Source: Cornus controversa (lineage: Eukaryota > Streptophyta > Magnoliopsida > Cornales > Cornaceae). Taken from it: a stretch of 64,000 nucleotides of DNA. This document shows positions 34,865 to 42,247 of the stretch, piece after piece; within the stretch, counting starts at the first letter, position 1; each line of letters opens with the position of its first letter. The notes under the pieces were generated by a model, which was given only the letters and a program-made list of their open reading frames with translations, was not told the DNA's origin and did not search any database. The stretch covers positions 50,568,033 to 50,632,032 of the forward strand of contig CM048845.1 of the NCBI GenBank assembly GCA_026545225.1, read 5' to 3'. The position numbers and the translations under genes are program-made.

Positions 34865-35060
34865 CCTGGATGGAGTTGTTGGAACCAACATAGTACTGAT
34901 CAACAGTCTTCAACCATCCAACATCATCGTGCGTGTGAGGAACCAAATGAACATTGAGCTTCCCCGGAACAATGCCCTGCGAAGTATTATACACCATATA
35001 CTTCGATTCGGCGCATAGAATTCCGGCGAATATAATCAGCAAAGTCAGTGTTATCGCCAT
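6969..35060 (-). CDS. Alpha-mannosidase, glycoside hydrolase family 38 (vacuolar/lysosomal type), 29 coding exons
   Basis: Hydrolyses alpha-mannosyl residues of N-glycans in vacuole or apoplast (EC 3.2.1.24). Exons, minus strand: 35060-34866, 34736-34653, 34477-34389, 34127-33953, 33744-33625, 33453-33370, 33283-33212, 33002-32889, 31191-31091, 30991-30898, 30809-30642, 30544-30455, 29759-29694, 29578-29522, 28550-28331, 28226-28087, 27667-27593, 27492-27379, 27287-27216, 20514-20467, 20329-20210, 20028-19963, 18817-18705, 18562-18478, 8416-8306, 8219-8124, 7803-7756, 7353-7285, 7184-6969. They sum to 3,102 nt, 1,033 residues plus stop, close to plant homologues. Residues 1-18 look like a signal peptide. 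Zinc and catalytic motifs: HTHDDVGW (42-49), WQIDPFGHS (nucleophile D166), QHHDAVSGT (405-413). GH38 N domain about 35-360, middle domain 365-440, C domain to the end. All phases fit. An in-frame upstream Met at 35090 would add ten residues; Met at 35060 gives the better signal peptide. Introns 2 and 12 are GC-AG. Confidence 0.93.
7845..8056 (-). mobile_element. tRNA-derived SINE in intron 26 of alpha-mannosidase
   Basis: On the minus strand the stretch begins near CCCCATGGGATAGCTGAGTTGG, where TAGCTGAGTTGG fits a pol III A box. It ends in a poly(A) tail seen here as about 20 T at 7,850-7,872. A degenerate B-box-like GAGGTCTTGTGATAAAC lies about 40 bp further in. The length of roughly 200 bp and its tail fit a plant SINE. 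A clear target duplication was not found. Confidence 0.6.
9545..9735 (+). pseudogene. Fragment of a Ty1/copia gag (UBN2-type) ORF
   Basis: The plus strand reads through [20 protein letters not shown], then TVAKDA, a stop, and [10 protein letters not shown]. The pattern KAlnal...eF.ri..c.tAKeaWdiLe.thEGT is the core of the copia gag UBN2 domain. It is cut off at about 9,735 where an unrelated LTR begins, so it is the remnant of an element older than its neighbour. Confidence 0.6.
9730..10001. repeat. Direct tandem duplication, two 136-bp copies
   Basis: The 136 bp starting ctattcccgtgtagactg at 9,730 repeats from 9,866 almost without change, including aagcccgaaagcttgaattc and gaatatggccgaaaa. 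The near identity suggests a recent local duplication at the distal end of an LTR-like sequence. Confidence 0.9.
9730..11259 (-). repeat. LTR-like sequence, minus orientation (left member)
   Basis: On the minus strand it starts TGTTGGGATTTGTCTGTGCC at 11,259. The order of short motifs (tatttttattt..., caacttatccttgatcc, gggcac...aatcccaaca) matches the sequence at 11,292-12,964, but with strong divergence. The far end, near 9,730, abuts a gag scrap and carries a 136-bp duplication, so the exact terminus is uncertain. Confidence 0.5.
11260..11289 (-). other. Primer binding site for initiator tRNA-Met between two LTR-like sequences
   Basis: The minus strand reads TGGTATCAGAGC from 11,289, the usual complement of the 3' end of initiator tRNA-Met, two bases after the LTR end at 11,292. 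Only about 30 bp separate the two LTR-like sequences, and no polypurine tract is seen in them. Confidence 0.7.
11292..12964 (-). repeat. LTR, minus orientation (right member), 1.67 kb
   Basis: Bounded by TGTTGG at 11,292 and CCAACA at 12,964, so it has the expected inverted ends. It is followed on the minus strand by a primer binding site at 11,289. It shares motif order with 9,730-11,259. No coding sequence was found in it. Confidence 0.65.
12965..13308. other. Intronic DNA with a GAA microsatellite
   Basis: About nine GAA units at 12,969-12,997, then purine-rich DNA to about 13,145. The stretch 13,150-13,308 continues after the copia element at 18,018. Together they look like one interrupted sequence that I could not classify. 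Confidence 0.5.
13309..13531 (+). repeat. 5' LTR of the intron-24 copia element
   Basis: Begins TATTATAGAGTTTGGG where the 3' LTR has TGTTAGAGAATTTGGG, so the first base pair of the usual TG has mutated. It is longer than the 3' LTR (223 against 194 bp) mostly through a CTT microsatellite expansion at about 13,445-13,495. Confidence 0.85.
14133..17766 (+). pseudogene. Ty1/copia gag-pol polyprotein, decayed
   Basis: Starts ATGGCTGAT at 14,133 but has a stop seven codons in. Gag ends with a CCHC knuckle [14 protein letters not shown] (14,905-14,946), then a stop. Protease has [11 protein letters not shown] near 15,172. In integrase, the first catalytic Asp site reads [10 protein letters not shown] (Asp to Asn) and the Glu site reads [10 protein letters not shown] (Glu to Lys); both are lost. 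The frame shifts near 15,820. About 100 or more residues are missing after [12 protein letters not shown], and again before the reverse transcriptase start. Reverse transcriptase keeps [12 protein letters not shown] and YVDD with three stops. RNase H is fairly intact to [12 protein letters not shown]. Clearly a dead copy; lineage not assigned. Confidence 0.92.
17819..18012 (+). repeat. 3' LTR of the intron-24 copia element
   Basis: Runs from TGTTAGAGAATTTGGG to TTAATCTCAATT, then the GTTCC target duplication. It keeps the canonical TGTTAG start lost in the 5' LTR. Confidence 0.88.
21040..22274 (+). pseudogene. LINE ORF1 (DUF4283-like), interrupted
   Basis: Reads [18 protein letters not shown], then [15 protein letters not shown], and [19 protein letters not shown], the pattern of the DUF4283 nucleic-acid-binding domain found at the start of plant L1 ORF1. 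A stop follows VEYWQF..., and another follows PWLK. A SINE with its target duplication interrupts the frame at 21,611-21,751; the reading continues as [13 protein letters not shown] (a truncated zinc-knuckle segment) and an acidic tail to 22,274. Dead copy. Confidence 0.75.
21621..21741 (+). mobile_element. tRNA-derived SINE inserted in LINE ORF1 (121 bp)
   Basis: Flanked by a perfect 10-bp target duplication ATGATTGGAA (21,611-21,620 and 21,742-21,751). It has an A box TAGCCCAGATG and a B box GTTCGAGCC at suitable spacing, then a short A tail. Removing it and one duplication restores the line of ORF1. Confidence 0.9.
23765..24597 (+). mobile_element. TRIM retrotransposon A (253 bp plus inserted MITE) in LINE ORF2
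   Basis: Target duplication GTTCC at 23,760-23,764 and 24,598-24,602. Left LTR 23,765-23,838 (74 bp), ending GTTGTTAACA. The primer site TGGTATCAGAGTC follows at once. The right LTR starts TGTTAGAGG at 23,943 and ends at 24,597, split by a 577-bp MITE plus its TTA duplication; without that it is 75 bp. Purine-rich gtgagaggaca precedes the right LTR. No coding capacity, as expected of TRIMs. LINE reading resumes after it with [14 protein letters not shown]. Confidence 0.92.
23999..24575. mobile_element. PIF/Harbinger-like MITE inserted in the right LTR of TRIM A (577 bp)
   Basis: Terminal inverted repeats TGCTCCGTTTGGTTGGAGGG and, on the other strand at the right end, TGCTATGTTTGGTTGGAGGG (two mismatches). 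Target duplication TTA at 23,996-23,998 and 24,576-24,578. The left LTR of the same TRIM provides the empty site, aagcttttagagtag, proving the insertion. Internally the ccttccaaccaaaca end motif recurs two more times (near 24,430 and 24,485), so the right side is internally duplicated. The TTA duplication fits PIF/Harbinger, but TIR assignment to that family is not certain. Confidence 0.85.
25718..25965 (-). mobile_element. TRIM retrotransposon B (248 bp) in LINE ORF2
   Basis: Target duplication TTTCA at 25,713-25,717 and 25,966-25,970. LTRs of 73 bp at 25,718-25,790 and 25,893-25,965 differ at only two or three positions. On the minus strand the primer site TGGTATCAGAGCC follows the 5' LTR, and CACGTGAGGGGGCG precedes the 3' LTR. 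Same family as TRIM A but in the opposite orientation. One of the shortest complete LTR elements one can expect. Confidence 0.93.
28551..29521 (-). other. Intron 14 of alpha-mannosidase
   Basis: 971 bp between exon 14 (donor GTGAGTG) and exon 15 (acceptor CCTACAG). It has a TTTA-rich tract at about 28,870-28,890. No inserted element or ORF of interest seen. Confidence 0.8.
29760..30454 (-). other. GC-AG intron 12 of alpha-mannosidase
   Basis: Exon 12 ends AAGTTTCAACAG and the intron begins GCAAAAAA. The intron ends CTCTCAG before TGTCCGCTTCTG. The protein reads [13 protein letters not shown], the order conserved in plant homologues. No in-frame GT alternative is present at the border. I saw no inserted element in the 695 bp. 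Confidence 0.72.
30642..30809 (-). CDS. Alpha-mannosidase exon 11: third zinc-binding motif
   Basis: Encodes residues 377-432 including [20 protein letters not shown]. The His pair at 406-407 supplies a zinc ligand and begins the middle domain boundary typical of GH38. Both splice borders are canonical. Confidence 0.92.
31192..32888 (-). other. Intron 8 of alpha-mannosidase, with a probable solo-LTR remnant
   Basis: 1.7 kb between exon 8 (donor GTTAGT) and exon 9 (acceptor GCTTGTAG). Most of 31,440-32,654 looks retrotransposon-derived (next entry). The rest is AT-rich intron. Confidence 0.75.
31445..32654 (-). repeat. Probable LTR remnant, minus orientation
   Basis: On the minus strand it would start TGTTGGCAAACTTTG at 32,654. 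Its far end near 31,440 adjoins GTATCGGAGCCTTGG, which resembles a mutated initiator-Met primer site (TGGTATCAGAGCC). The phrase gagggtgaatagatc is typical of LTR ends in plants. No partner LTR and no certain target duplication were found, so boundaries are tentative. Confidence 0.35.
33953..34127 (-). CDS. Alpha-mannosidase exon 4: catalytic nucleophile region
   Basis: Encodes residues 123-181 with [10 protein letters not shown], then WQIDPFGHS. The Asp of IDPFGHS is the catalytic nucleophile of the family (residue 166 in this model). The acceptor is TTTATGCAG and the donor is GTATGG. The first codon is split: AT in exon 3 and A here, giving Ile. Confidence 0.92.
34478..34652 (-). other. GC-AG intron 2 of alpha-mannosidase
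   Basis: Exon 2 ends GTTGAACAG and the intron begins GCAACG. The intron ends AATTCAG before GCATTTTTCCAG. No GT near the border keeps the frame and the conserved protein order [15 protein letters not shown] donor after CAG is the usual form of the minor GC-AG class. The intron also holds a GT microsatellite at about 34,556-34,573. Confidence 0.75.
34818..34865. repeat. TA/GA compound microsatellite abutting the exon 1 donor
   Basis: About thirteen TA units followed by about ten GA units on the plus strand. On the transcript strand the donor GTCTCTCT of intron 1 is the start of the repeat. Confidence 0.9.
34866..35060 (-). CDS. Alpha-mannosidase exon 1: signal peptide and zinc-binding motif
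   Basis: Encodes residues 1-65. [20 protein letters not shown] is a hydrophobic secretion signal, and HTHDDVGW supplies two zinc ligands of GH38 (H44 and D46 by family alignment). The exon ends CCATCCAG and the donor is GTCTCT, which departs from the usual GTAAGT and runs straight into a CT/TA microsatellite. An upstream in-frame ATG at 35,090 would put a ten-residue polar stretch before the signal; I prefer the inner start. Confidence 0.85.
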
Positions 35061-35090
35061 GGATGTAGTAGCTGTTGAGAGGTCGTCCAA

Positions 35091-35935
35091 GCTCAGAAGA
35101 CTTCAAATTTGATAAAGAACCATCTGGAAACGATTTGATCGAGCGAGGAATCCGATGAAAACCCACACTTTTTCTGTCCTCAAGCTATTGTCTGGTTTTG
35201 ATCAATCGAATTTAGGTGAACTAAAGAAGTCACAATCGATCAAGTTTGGATCTAAAGAAATCAATTGGCGATTTGGGAGATAGGGTTTGATAGCGACCGT
35301 ATATCTAAATCGATTGACCCGAATACAGACAAACAAGTGTTGCCGTTGGTCTTCCTTCTCGAGTTCTTCACTCCACTTTCCCTCCGAGTGACTCTGTACT
35401 TATCCATATTTCAAAGTCCGTACAGTAATTCCCGCTGGTCTCAGAAAAAAAATCTTGAAAATTAGTTTTGATAGATTCTCCTATTTTAGGCTCGGTTTGT
35501 TTGGAGCTAAAATATTTTGTGTGAAAATTTTTTTTAATATTTTGATATAAAAATATTTTATGAGTATAATTTTTCTTTTTTTTGTGATTAAACACCAAAA
35601 AATTTTAAAATACTTTTTAAAATTATTTTACGTAAAAACAACGGACTTTGACATCCAATTGACTAATTGAGGATACTTGTTAACTTTTTTTTATGTCAGG
35701 ACAATTCATTTTTGTTAACCTTTTTGTTAACATGTGAGAATAAATACAGATCCTTTATGATTCGATATGGGTGTAGATTCTTCCCTGCACTTTTATTTTC
35801 ACATAAATTAAGGCAACCTCAATTTTTTTTTTCATCACCTCAATTTATGTTACACTTGGTTTAAAATGTGATGTTTGCTTCAAATCCATTCTATATTATT
35901 ATGACAAATTTCAAATGTGAGGATATTGAGTTGTA
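35091..35935 (-). promoter_or_regulatory. Upstream region of alpha-mannosidase (5' UTR and promoter), unresolved
   Basis: 845 bp between the start codon and the next transposon. It must hold the 5' UTR and core promoter, but I see no convincing TATA box at a fixed distance and cannot place the transcription start. From about 35,490 the DNA becomes very AT-rich (ggctcggtttgtttgg...), perhaps a decayed MITE. Confidence 0.35.
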
Positions 35936-37057
35936 TAGGGCGGTCCTGAACTAGGCAGCCCAGTTAGTTGCCTAGAGACCCTAATTTTGAAGGGCTCCCA
36001 AATTTTAATCAAACCTAATATTACTACTAGATCTCATTTTAAATTTTTTTTTTATTAACTATGGTGTATTTTACCGAATCCAATGTTACCAAGCCTTATT
36101 TAAAAATAAAATTATTAACTATGGTCCATTTAACCAAATCCAATACTACTGAGTCTCATTCAAAAATAAAAATTTATTATCTATAGTCCATTTAACCAAA
36201 TCCAATACTACTGGCCTCATTTAAAAAAAAATTACTAACTAAATGTCCAATTTGTGTCTTTGGGTTTGCTTTGCGTTTTCTCTTTTTTTCTTCTTCTATT
36301 TTCGCGGCTCATTCTCTCTCATTTTCTTCTTCTTTCTTCATGGCCAAATAGCAGTAAGCAACAACTGTTTCCTATGGAGGTTGTGGTCCACCAAAGTCCA
36401 ATTTGTCTCTTATTTCTCTCTCATTTTTAGTTTTATACTTCTAGTATTCGATGCATCATCTATTTCATTTTCATCCCAAAATTGGAAGCTTCTTGTTGTA
36501 TCATGCCCCATGGGCAAAAATTGTTTTTCCTGGGCAAAAATCATCTCTTTCACTTCATTGGTAATTGCAATTTTTTAAAAAGGAAAAAAAATGAAATTAT
36601 ATTGTTTAGGCACAAGTGATTAGAAAATTAGAAATAAAATTAGTATGTTTGATTTTTCATAACTGTATACATCACCTTTTGTGGAAACCCTTCCTTCGGA
36701 ACCATACTCTAGCAAATATTCATAATTTCAAAGGGCAAAATTAAAATTAATAATAATCTTGCATTCAAATTCATTTTTAAAAATGAACGAATTAACAAAA
36801 TATTGTAAATTTTCTACAAAATTATATGAGTATTAAATATTATACTCATAAGCTTCTCGTGTTGCCTTCATGATTCATCTTTTGTTCTAGCTAGTACACA
36901 ACTAAACATTATTTTTCTTTCTTTCTCTTTTGCCCTATACAATCTCAACCCTACTCAACATTCAATGGTTGAACATAATTAATTATTTAAGTGTCGCCAT
37001 CAAAGTTTTGACATTTATTCTTTTTTTATTTTGCTTCTCTTATTAAGCTGTTAGTTG

Positions 37058-38243
37058 TGTGAGATATAATTTTGTAATTAGCGAATTTTGGTATTCAAAA
37101 CTAGATTGATCAAGTTGTAATTTTCAATTTATTTTTTTGTATCGATCATCAACATGTTCGAGTTGATACTCAAGTGCATGGACACAATCATTTCAAGAAG
37201 AACACCATATAGTACAAGTAAGTATGGTGAGGACACATTGCACTTTATATTTTCAGGCCTATTTTGGAAGACTAGGGTTTTTGAAAAAAATTAGGATTTT
37301 TCAAAATAGGACCGGTCCCCATTTTCCAGGACCGGTCCAACTTTGTTCGGTACTTTTAGTTTCTACAAGTTTTCACAAAGTCCCATCGGTCCTAGTATTT
37401 AGGCACCGATCCTACTTAGCATGTTCCAAATAGAAATTACTTTTGACAAAATTCTGATTCCTATTGAGTTTTAAACTTTTAGAAGAGTTCTATATTGATC
37501 TTAAAATGATTTTCCAAGTAGGATTAAGACACCCTTGCATATATATACGTATCTATGTTTCCTCTACAGATAATGCATTGAGAATTAATATTTTTAGAGA
37601 GAGAAAGCTTATACAGTATATATTTTTCTATATTTTGAGAGCACATGTCTATATTTTACTAGTGATATTTAGGATGGTGTTTTACTATTGATCGGCTGTT
37701 CAAAGATTGATTAAAATTATCTGCTAATTAGAGTATTGGATTTGTGATTTTTTTATTACTTGCTGAAGAAGAAAGGTGAATCATATCGCACTACGAAGGG
37801 AACAAAATGCTTGCTGAATATTTTTATTCTTCCAGCAACCTTTATGTAAGGATTCGTGATGTTAGCTAGAAGTCTGCAGCAGTTGGACCTAAAGTCGCAA
37901 TTGTAAGCCTGAAATGTTCTGCATCAGATTCTTAACAGACTGAAGAGGGGTGTGAGTCCGAGATAGAGTCTGTTGTACTTTGCTTTATTATAGTGGATTA
38001 GTTTCTTGAGGCTTTCTGCCTCCCCTGTGGTTTTTTTTCGATCTGGGTTTTCTACGTATATCTGGTGCATTTTTTACTTTACTTGCACTTTAAGTTATTT
38101 ACTTGCTTTATAGGTTTGATTAATTGATAATTGGACTTAAAATCGAATTAATTTAAAAATTAAGCAAACGAGCAAGTGAACCTATTCATCCCCTCTAGGT
38201 TTTAAATTACTTTCGCAACTACTTTCGCACCGCGCAACTCACA
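37058..38243 (+). repeat. 5' LTR of the nested copia element (1,186 bp)
   Basis: TGTGAGATATAA to GCGCAACTCACA. The last 386 bp (from 37,858) align with the 3' LTR remnant with scattered substitutions and small indels. Confidence 0.8.
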
Positions 38244-38334
38244 ATTAGTATCAGAGCAGTGTTCTCTAATTTGTGAGTTGTTTCTTGCGAAGTATTTTTA
38301 AAATCAAAATTTATTTTTGTTTTCAAAAATCATC

Positions 38335-39310
38335 ATGGAATCTAGTATGAAAGAGGGTGGATCATTTCAGCGAACTCTTTTGTTTGATGGTTCAAATTAT
38401 ACCTTCTGGAAGTCTCGCATGAAAGCTTTTCTAAAATTTTAAGGAGAGAGAGTTTGGATGGTTGTTGAGAATAACTATATAATTTTTACCACTACCACTG
38501 GTATTGGTGATGCAGTTGTGACTGTAGATAAATATAAAGAAACATGGTCTAATGCTGACATGAAGATGCTAACCATAACAACAAAGGTTTATATGTTATA
38601 TTTAATTCTGTTGTCCCTTCTAAATTTGCTAAAGTCTCTACTTGTTCCACTTTGAAAGAAGTATGGGATATTTTATAAGTTACTCATGAGGGTACCACCA
38701 AGGTAAGAGAATCAAAGTTACAAATGCTAGCAATTGAATTTGAAACAATTAGAATGGATGAAGATGAGATGTTTTCTAATTTTTATTCTAGGTTTAATGA
38801 TATTGTTCAAAGTAGTGTTAACCTTGGTGAGAGAATTTCCTTTTTTTAGGTTATCAGAAAAATCATGAGGTCTTTACCTGATATGTTCCAAGCTAAGTTG
38901 GAAGCCTTAGATGATAGCAGAGATGTTGATTCAATGTAGGTAGCAGAATTAGTTGGATCAATTCAAACTTTTGAGATGAATATCCAAAACTTCATAAAAC
39001 AAATATTTGGCTTTAAAAACCTCAAAGACTTCTAAGTATTCAAATTTGTCAAATGTTTTAAATTCTTCAAAATCTGAAGTTGAAAAGTTGAAAGTTTTGA
39101 ATATGATTCAGATAATGATGTTGCACTCCTTGCTAGGAAATTTAGGAAGATCCTTAAATATGAAAAAGATAACAATTTTAGAAAAGGAAATCCTTCAAAA
39201 TTCTAGAATTAAAGTTCATCATTCAAAGGTAAGGAGAGAAAAGAGAAAGAAGTTGATGACTCTAGGGATTCTGAAATCACTTGTTGGACATGTGGTGGTA
39301 AAGGTCACGC
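38335..39310 (+). pseudogene. Ty1/copia gag with UBN2 domain, truncated and broken
   Basis: Opens MESSMKEGGSFQRTLLFDGS with NYTFWKSRMKAF, then a stop. After a frame change it reads TLKEVWDIL, then THEGTTKVRESKLQMLAIEF, MDEDEMFSNFYSRFNDIV and MRSLPDMFQAKLEAL, the UBN2 gag pattern. A zinc-knuckle start CWTCGGKGH is cut by the chromovirus LTR at about 39,311. Several in-frame stops. The large LTR and gag type would fit the SIRE/Maximus group, but this is only an inference. Confidence 0.82.
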
Positions 39311-39311
39311 A

Positions 39312-40297
39312 TGTCACCCCCCAAAATCCAGACCGTCGGGACTCCCTCTGTATGAGCCCTAACTCCAGGTTGTGAGGTGGCATGATCACCCGATCGTCAC
39401 TCCATAATCCGAACAACCATGACAAACTACCATTAGTTCCCTCGGTTCCTACCCGGACCACCGAGATCTGGCTCGTTTCATAGGAATAGAGTAGTCAAAG
39501 TAATTGCGTCTATCACTGAAGGCAGCCAAGAAATCTTTACATTATCAAATAGACATAATTGAATCATAAATAGAACTTAGAATGATCAATTTAAAAGTTT
39601 AATATTTAACCGTGCTCCAATACCGAGCATAAACAAAAATCATAAAATATAACTATGGCATGTTTCCAAAAATACTAAGGAACATATACAAGATGAAAGC
39701 TTTGCATAAAGTCTACAAGTCGGACATTAATTTCAAATGTAAAACTCAAAGTGCTCTCAAAAGAAAGCTAACTACATCCCACGCCAACTCATGGTTAGGA
39801 AGGCTCTGCCACATCTTTGCCATTTTTTGAAAAAGAGTTAAAACTCAGGGGAGGAGCAACCACACGCTCAGTAGAAATGTCTAAAACACAATTCCGCAAA
39901 TTTCGTGAATACCACATTAACATACGTTTGCATTTAATCATATTAAGTAAATATCCATATATCACATCCATAAGCAATGTATAATGCAAAATGATATACA
40001 TAACTCCTTCGTACTCTCCACACGTCTATTGGACTCCGCTACCCAGGATCATCCAATACCACCTAACCGAGGTTTCTTGACCGGTTTACCTCATCATAAG
40101 ACTCCGTTTTAGGTAGTATTCTATTCCATTCTAACCGGAGCTCCCTTACCGGATCACTCCATTGGGTTCCCTTACTGGATCACTTCGTTGGGTTCTTTTA
40201 CTGGATTACATTTAAAATGCTATTTAATCATTTAAAACATTAATATGGCAATAAATGAAATTAAAGGAAAATAGGCCAAAAATGGTTGCGGTTCTTA
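39312..40297 (-). repeat. LTR of the chromovirus fragment
   Basis: About 985 bp, bounded on the plus-strand left by TGTCACCCCCC and on the right near the purine-rich (minus) AAGTTGGGTAGG that ends the coding part. It has repeated motifs such as ccggatcac and ttactggatta near 40,140-40,210. The right border is approximate. Confidence 0.55.
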
Positions 40298-40905
40298 AAA
40301 CCTACCCAACTTAAAATGATTTTGTCACTGAAATCAGGCCAGACCTTAAAGGAACAAGTCGGAATACTTAGAACAAACTTCCTGCTTTCGTTCCCAGGTA
40401 ACCTCCTTAACATTGTGATGATGCCACAAGACTTTGACCAACGGAATGGTCTTACCCCTCAAAACTAGCTATTTAGCATCGAGAATCTGAACTAGTCTCT
40501 ACTCATAGGTGACATCCTCATCGACCTCAACGTCTACCCAACTTAAGACATGTGATGGGTCAGATTTGTATTCCCTCAACATCAAAACATAGAATAAGTT
40601 GTGAACTTTTTCCAACTATGGTGGCAAAGCCAATCTATAGGCCACCTCACTGACACACTCAAGGATCTCAAATGGTCCAATGTATCTTGGCAACAACTTG
40701 CCACTCCGCCCAAAGCACATCAATCCTTTCCGTGGTGAAACCTTCAGAAACACATGGTCTCCCACCTCAAAGGATAACGGTCGCCTCCTCCAATCGACAT
40801 AGCTCTTTTTGTCGACTCTGAGCTATCAACAATCACTACTTGATCAACTTAATCTTTTCTGTTGTCTCACAAACAATATCTAGTCCTAAGGCTGTAATAA
40901 CCTCT
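40298..40905 (-). pseudogene. Chromovirus integrase C-terminus
   Basis: The minus strand reads CETTEKIKLIK, then (after stops and a frame change) PLSFEVGDHVFLKVSPRKGL, GKLLPRYIGPFEILECVSEV, AYRLALPP and VHNLFYVLMLREY, then SDPSHVLSW and the tail IPLVKVLWHHHNVKEVTWE. This is the distinctive end of Tekay/Del-type polyproteins, including the weak chromodomain-like tail. At least five stops. No protease, reverse transcriptase or integrase core is present. Confidence 0.85.
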
Positions 40906-40911
40906 ACAATT

Positions 40912-41283
40912 ATGACGCTAGCTGAAAATCTGCAGTAGTTGGACCTGAAGTCGCAATTGTAAGCTAGATGTGTTTTGTATCAGATTCTTGATAGAGTGAA
41001 AAGGGGTGTGAGTCTGAGATAGAGTCTGTTGTACTTTGCTTCATTATAGTGGACTGAAGCTTTCTGCCTCCCTGTGGTTTTTTTCCGATCTGGATTTTTC
41101 ACATGTATATCCGATACATTCTTTACTTTACTTGCACTTTAAGTTATTTACTTGATTTATAGGTTTGATTAATTGATAAAATTGAATTAATTTAGAAAAT
41201 TAAGCAAATGAGCAAGTGAACCTATTCACCCCCTCTAGGTTTTAAATTACTTTCACAACCACTTCCACATTGCGCAACTCACA
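40912..41283 (+). repeat. 3' LTR remnant of the nested copia element
   Basis: 372 bp matching the end of the LTR at 37,858-38,243 and ending GCGCAACTCACA, followed by the AGTTG duplication. The 5' two thirds are deleted. Confidence 0.82.
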
Positions 41284-41807
41284 AGTTGTTTATATATTGA
41301 TAGTGAGATGAGATGCTTAATTAGAATTCTTTGATTCCAGTTGTGGACTGCCTCGGTCAGTCAGCTTGTGCCTTCATGGGTTAGTAATTGAAAGCATAAC
41401 TATTTAAATGTATGTTTTTGGTTCTTTATTGTTTCTCATGTAGCCTATGTTGCTTTTCTTTTTTTGGCCCTTAATATTTTTAATTTGTTATTATACTTAA
41501 ATATCCTTTTAAAATATTATATAAGTGCATATTTACTCTTTTAGTAGACTTGTCCTGGTTGTGAAAAGAAAATTTGAGTTATGCCTACTAGAAATATGAA
41601 TCCGGGCATGAAAAAAGAAAAAAGAAAGAAAGAATGAATTTCAACATAAATATATTTTATGAGTTTATCGTCTCATTTTAATAAAAAAAATTGTGCTATT
41701 ATAAAATTTATGCGCGTGTGAAATCTTATGTATGAAGGGTCTCACATTGAAAGTTTGCCTAAGGCCCCTCAAAATTTTGTAAATCTCAGGGTCGGCCCTG
41801 GAGTTTT

Positions 41808-42247
41808 AGGTTAGGAAGATGGTGGTTCAAGAAGGGCAATCCTATTTCAAACTCTTTCCATAAATAAAAAGCTTTTTTCAAATTCATTTTGTCCCACACC
41901 GATGTGGGGTGATTTCAAGACATCTGGTGTGCATATTTTTTTGAAAACAATTCAAAGTTAAACAAAATCAAGATAATCATTGTAAAAAAGATTGAAGTAT
42001 AGACAAATACTTAACAATAACAATAACAAAAATGTTGTTAAAATTTCAAATTATCATAAAAATTAAGAAAAAAACAAACTATAGCTAATAAAAGAATCCT
42101 TATTTGTATGTTTATTATTAATCGGGGCAAGTTCGGGACTTGATGGGTTTTAAACTCTCTTTATCAAAAACTGTCTCTAACTCTATTAGAATGATCTCAA
42201 ACTCGATCCAATAGGGGCAAGATAGGGCGGGGTCCCGGCAGGGCGGT
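41808..42247. other. Intergenic DNA between transposons
   Basis: AT-rich, then a GC-richer stretch (ggggcaagatagggcgggg) at 42,210-42,247 just before the Tat 5' LTR. No gene or complete repeat seen. Confidence 0.5.

Larger units (their letters stand above)
39312..40907 (-). mobile_element. Ty3/gypsy chromovirus (Tekay/Del-like) 3' fragment inside copia gag
   Basis: On the minus strand: integrase C-terminal region (40,905 to about 40,300), then an LTR ending at 39,312 (plus-strand start TGTCACCCCCC). The element's 5' portion is missing at 40,907, where copia LTR sequence resumes, so a deletion joined chromovirus integrase to the copia 3' LTR after insertion. Confidence 0.75.
37058..41283 (+). 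mobile_element. Ty1/copia element, internally deleted, inside the hAT-like element
   Basis: Target duplication AGTTG at 37,053-37,057 and 41,284-41,288. The 5' LTR 37,058-38,243 has matching ends TGTGAG...CTCACA. The primer site ATTAGTATCAGAGCAG follows. Gag is present. Pol and the first two thirds of the 3' LTR are gone; in their place lies an inverted chromovirus fragment. The 3' LTR remnant is 40,912-41,283. Confidence 0.85.
35936..41799. mobile_element. Non-autonomous hAT-like DNA transposon, split by a copia element
   Basis: Left end TAGGGCGGTCCTGAA and right end, reversed, CAGGGCCGACCCTGAG are imperfect inverted repeats of the CAGGGCCGGCCCTG type seen in plant hAT elements. An 8-bp target duplication follows the hAT rule: gagttgta at 35,928-35,935 and gagtttta at 41,800-41,807 (7 of 8 match). 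Without the copia element at 37,058-41,283 it is about 1.6 kb. No transposase ORF was recognised; a Phe/Ser-rich ORF at 36,243-36,578 looks like chance. Confidence 0.65.

Noticed and set aside
34866-35090. Start of the mannosidase at the upstream Met (35,090)
   Set aside because: Possible, but it puts ten polar residues before the hydrophobic signal. The Met at 35,060 gives a standard signal peptide and the usual family length.
36243-36578. A 111-codon Phe/Ser-rich ORF inside the hAT-like element as a membrane protein or transposase
   Set aside because: It is built on CT-rich low-complexity DNA with no conserved motif and no hAT dimerisation domain.
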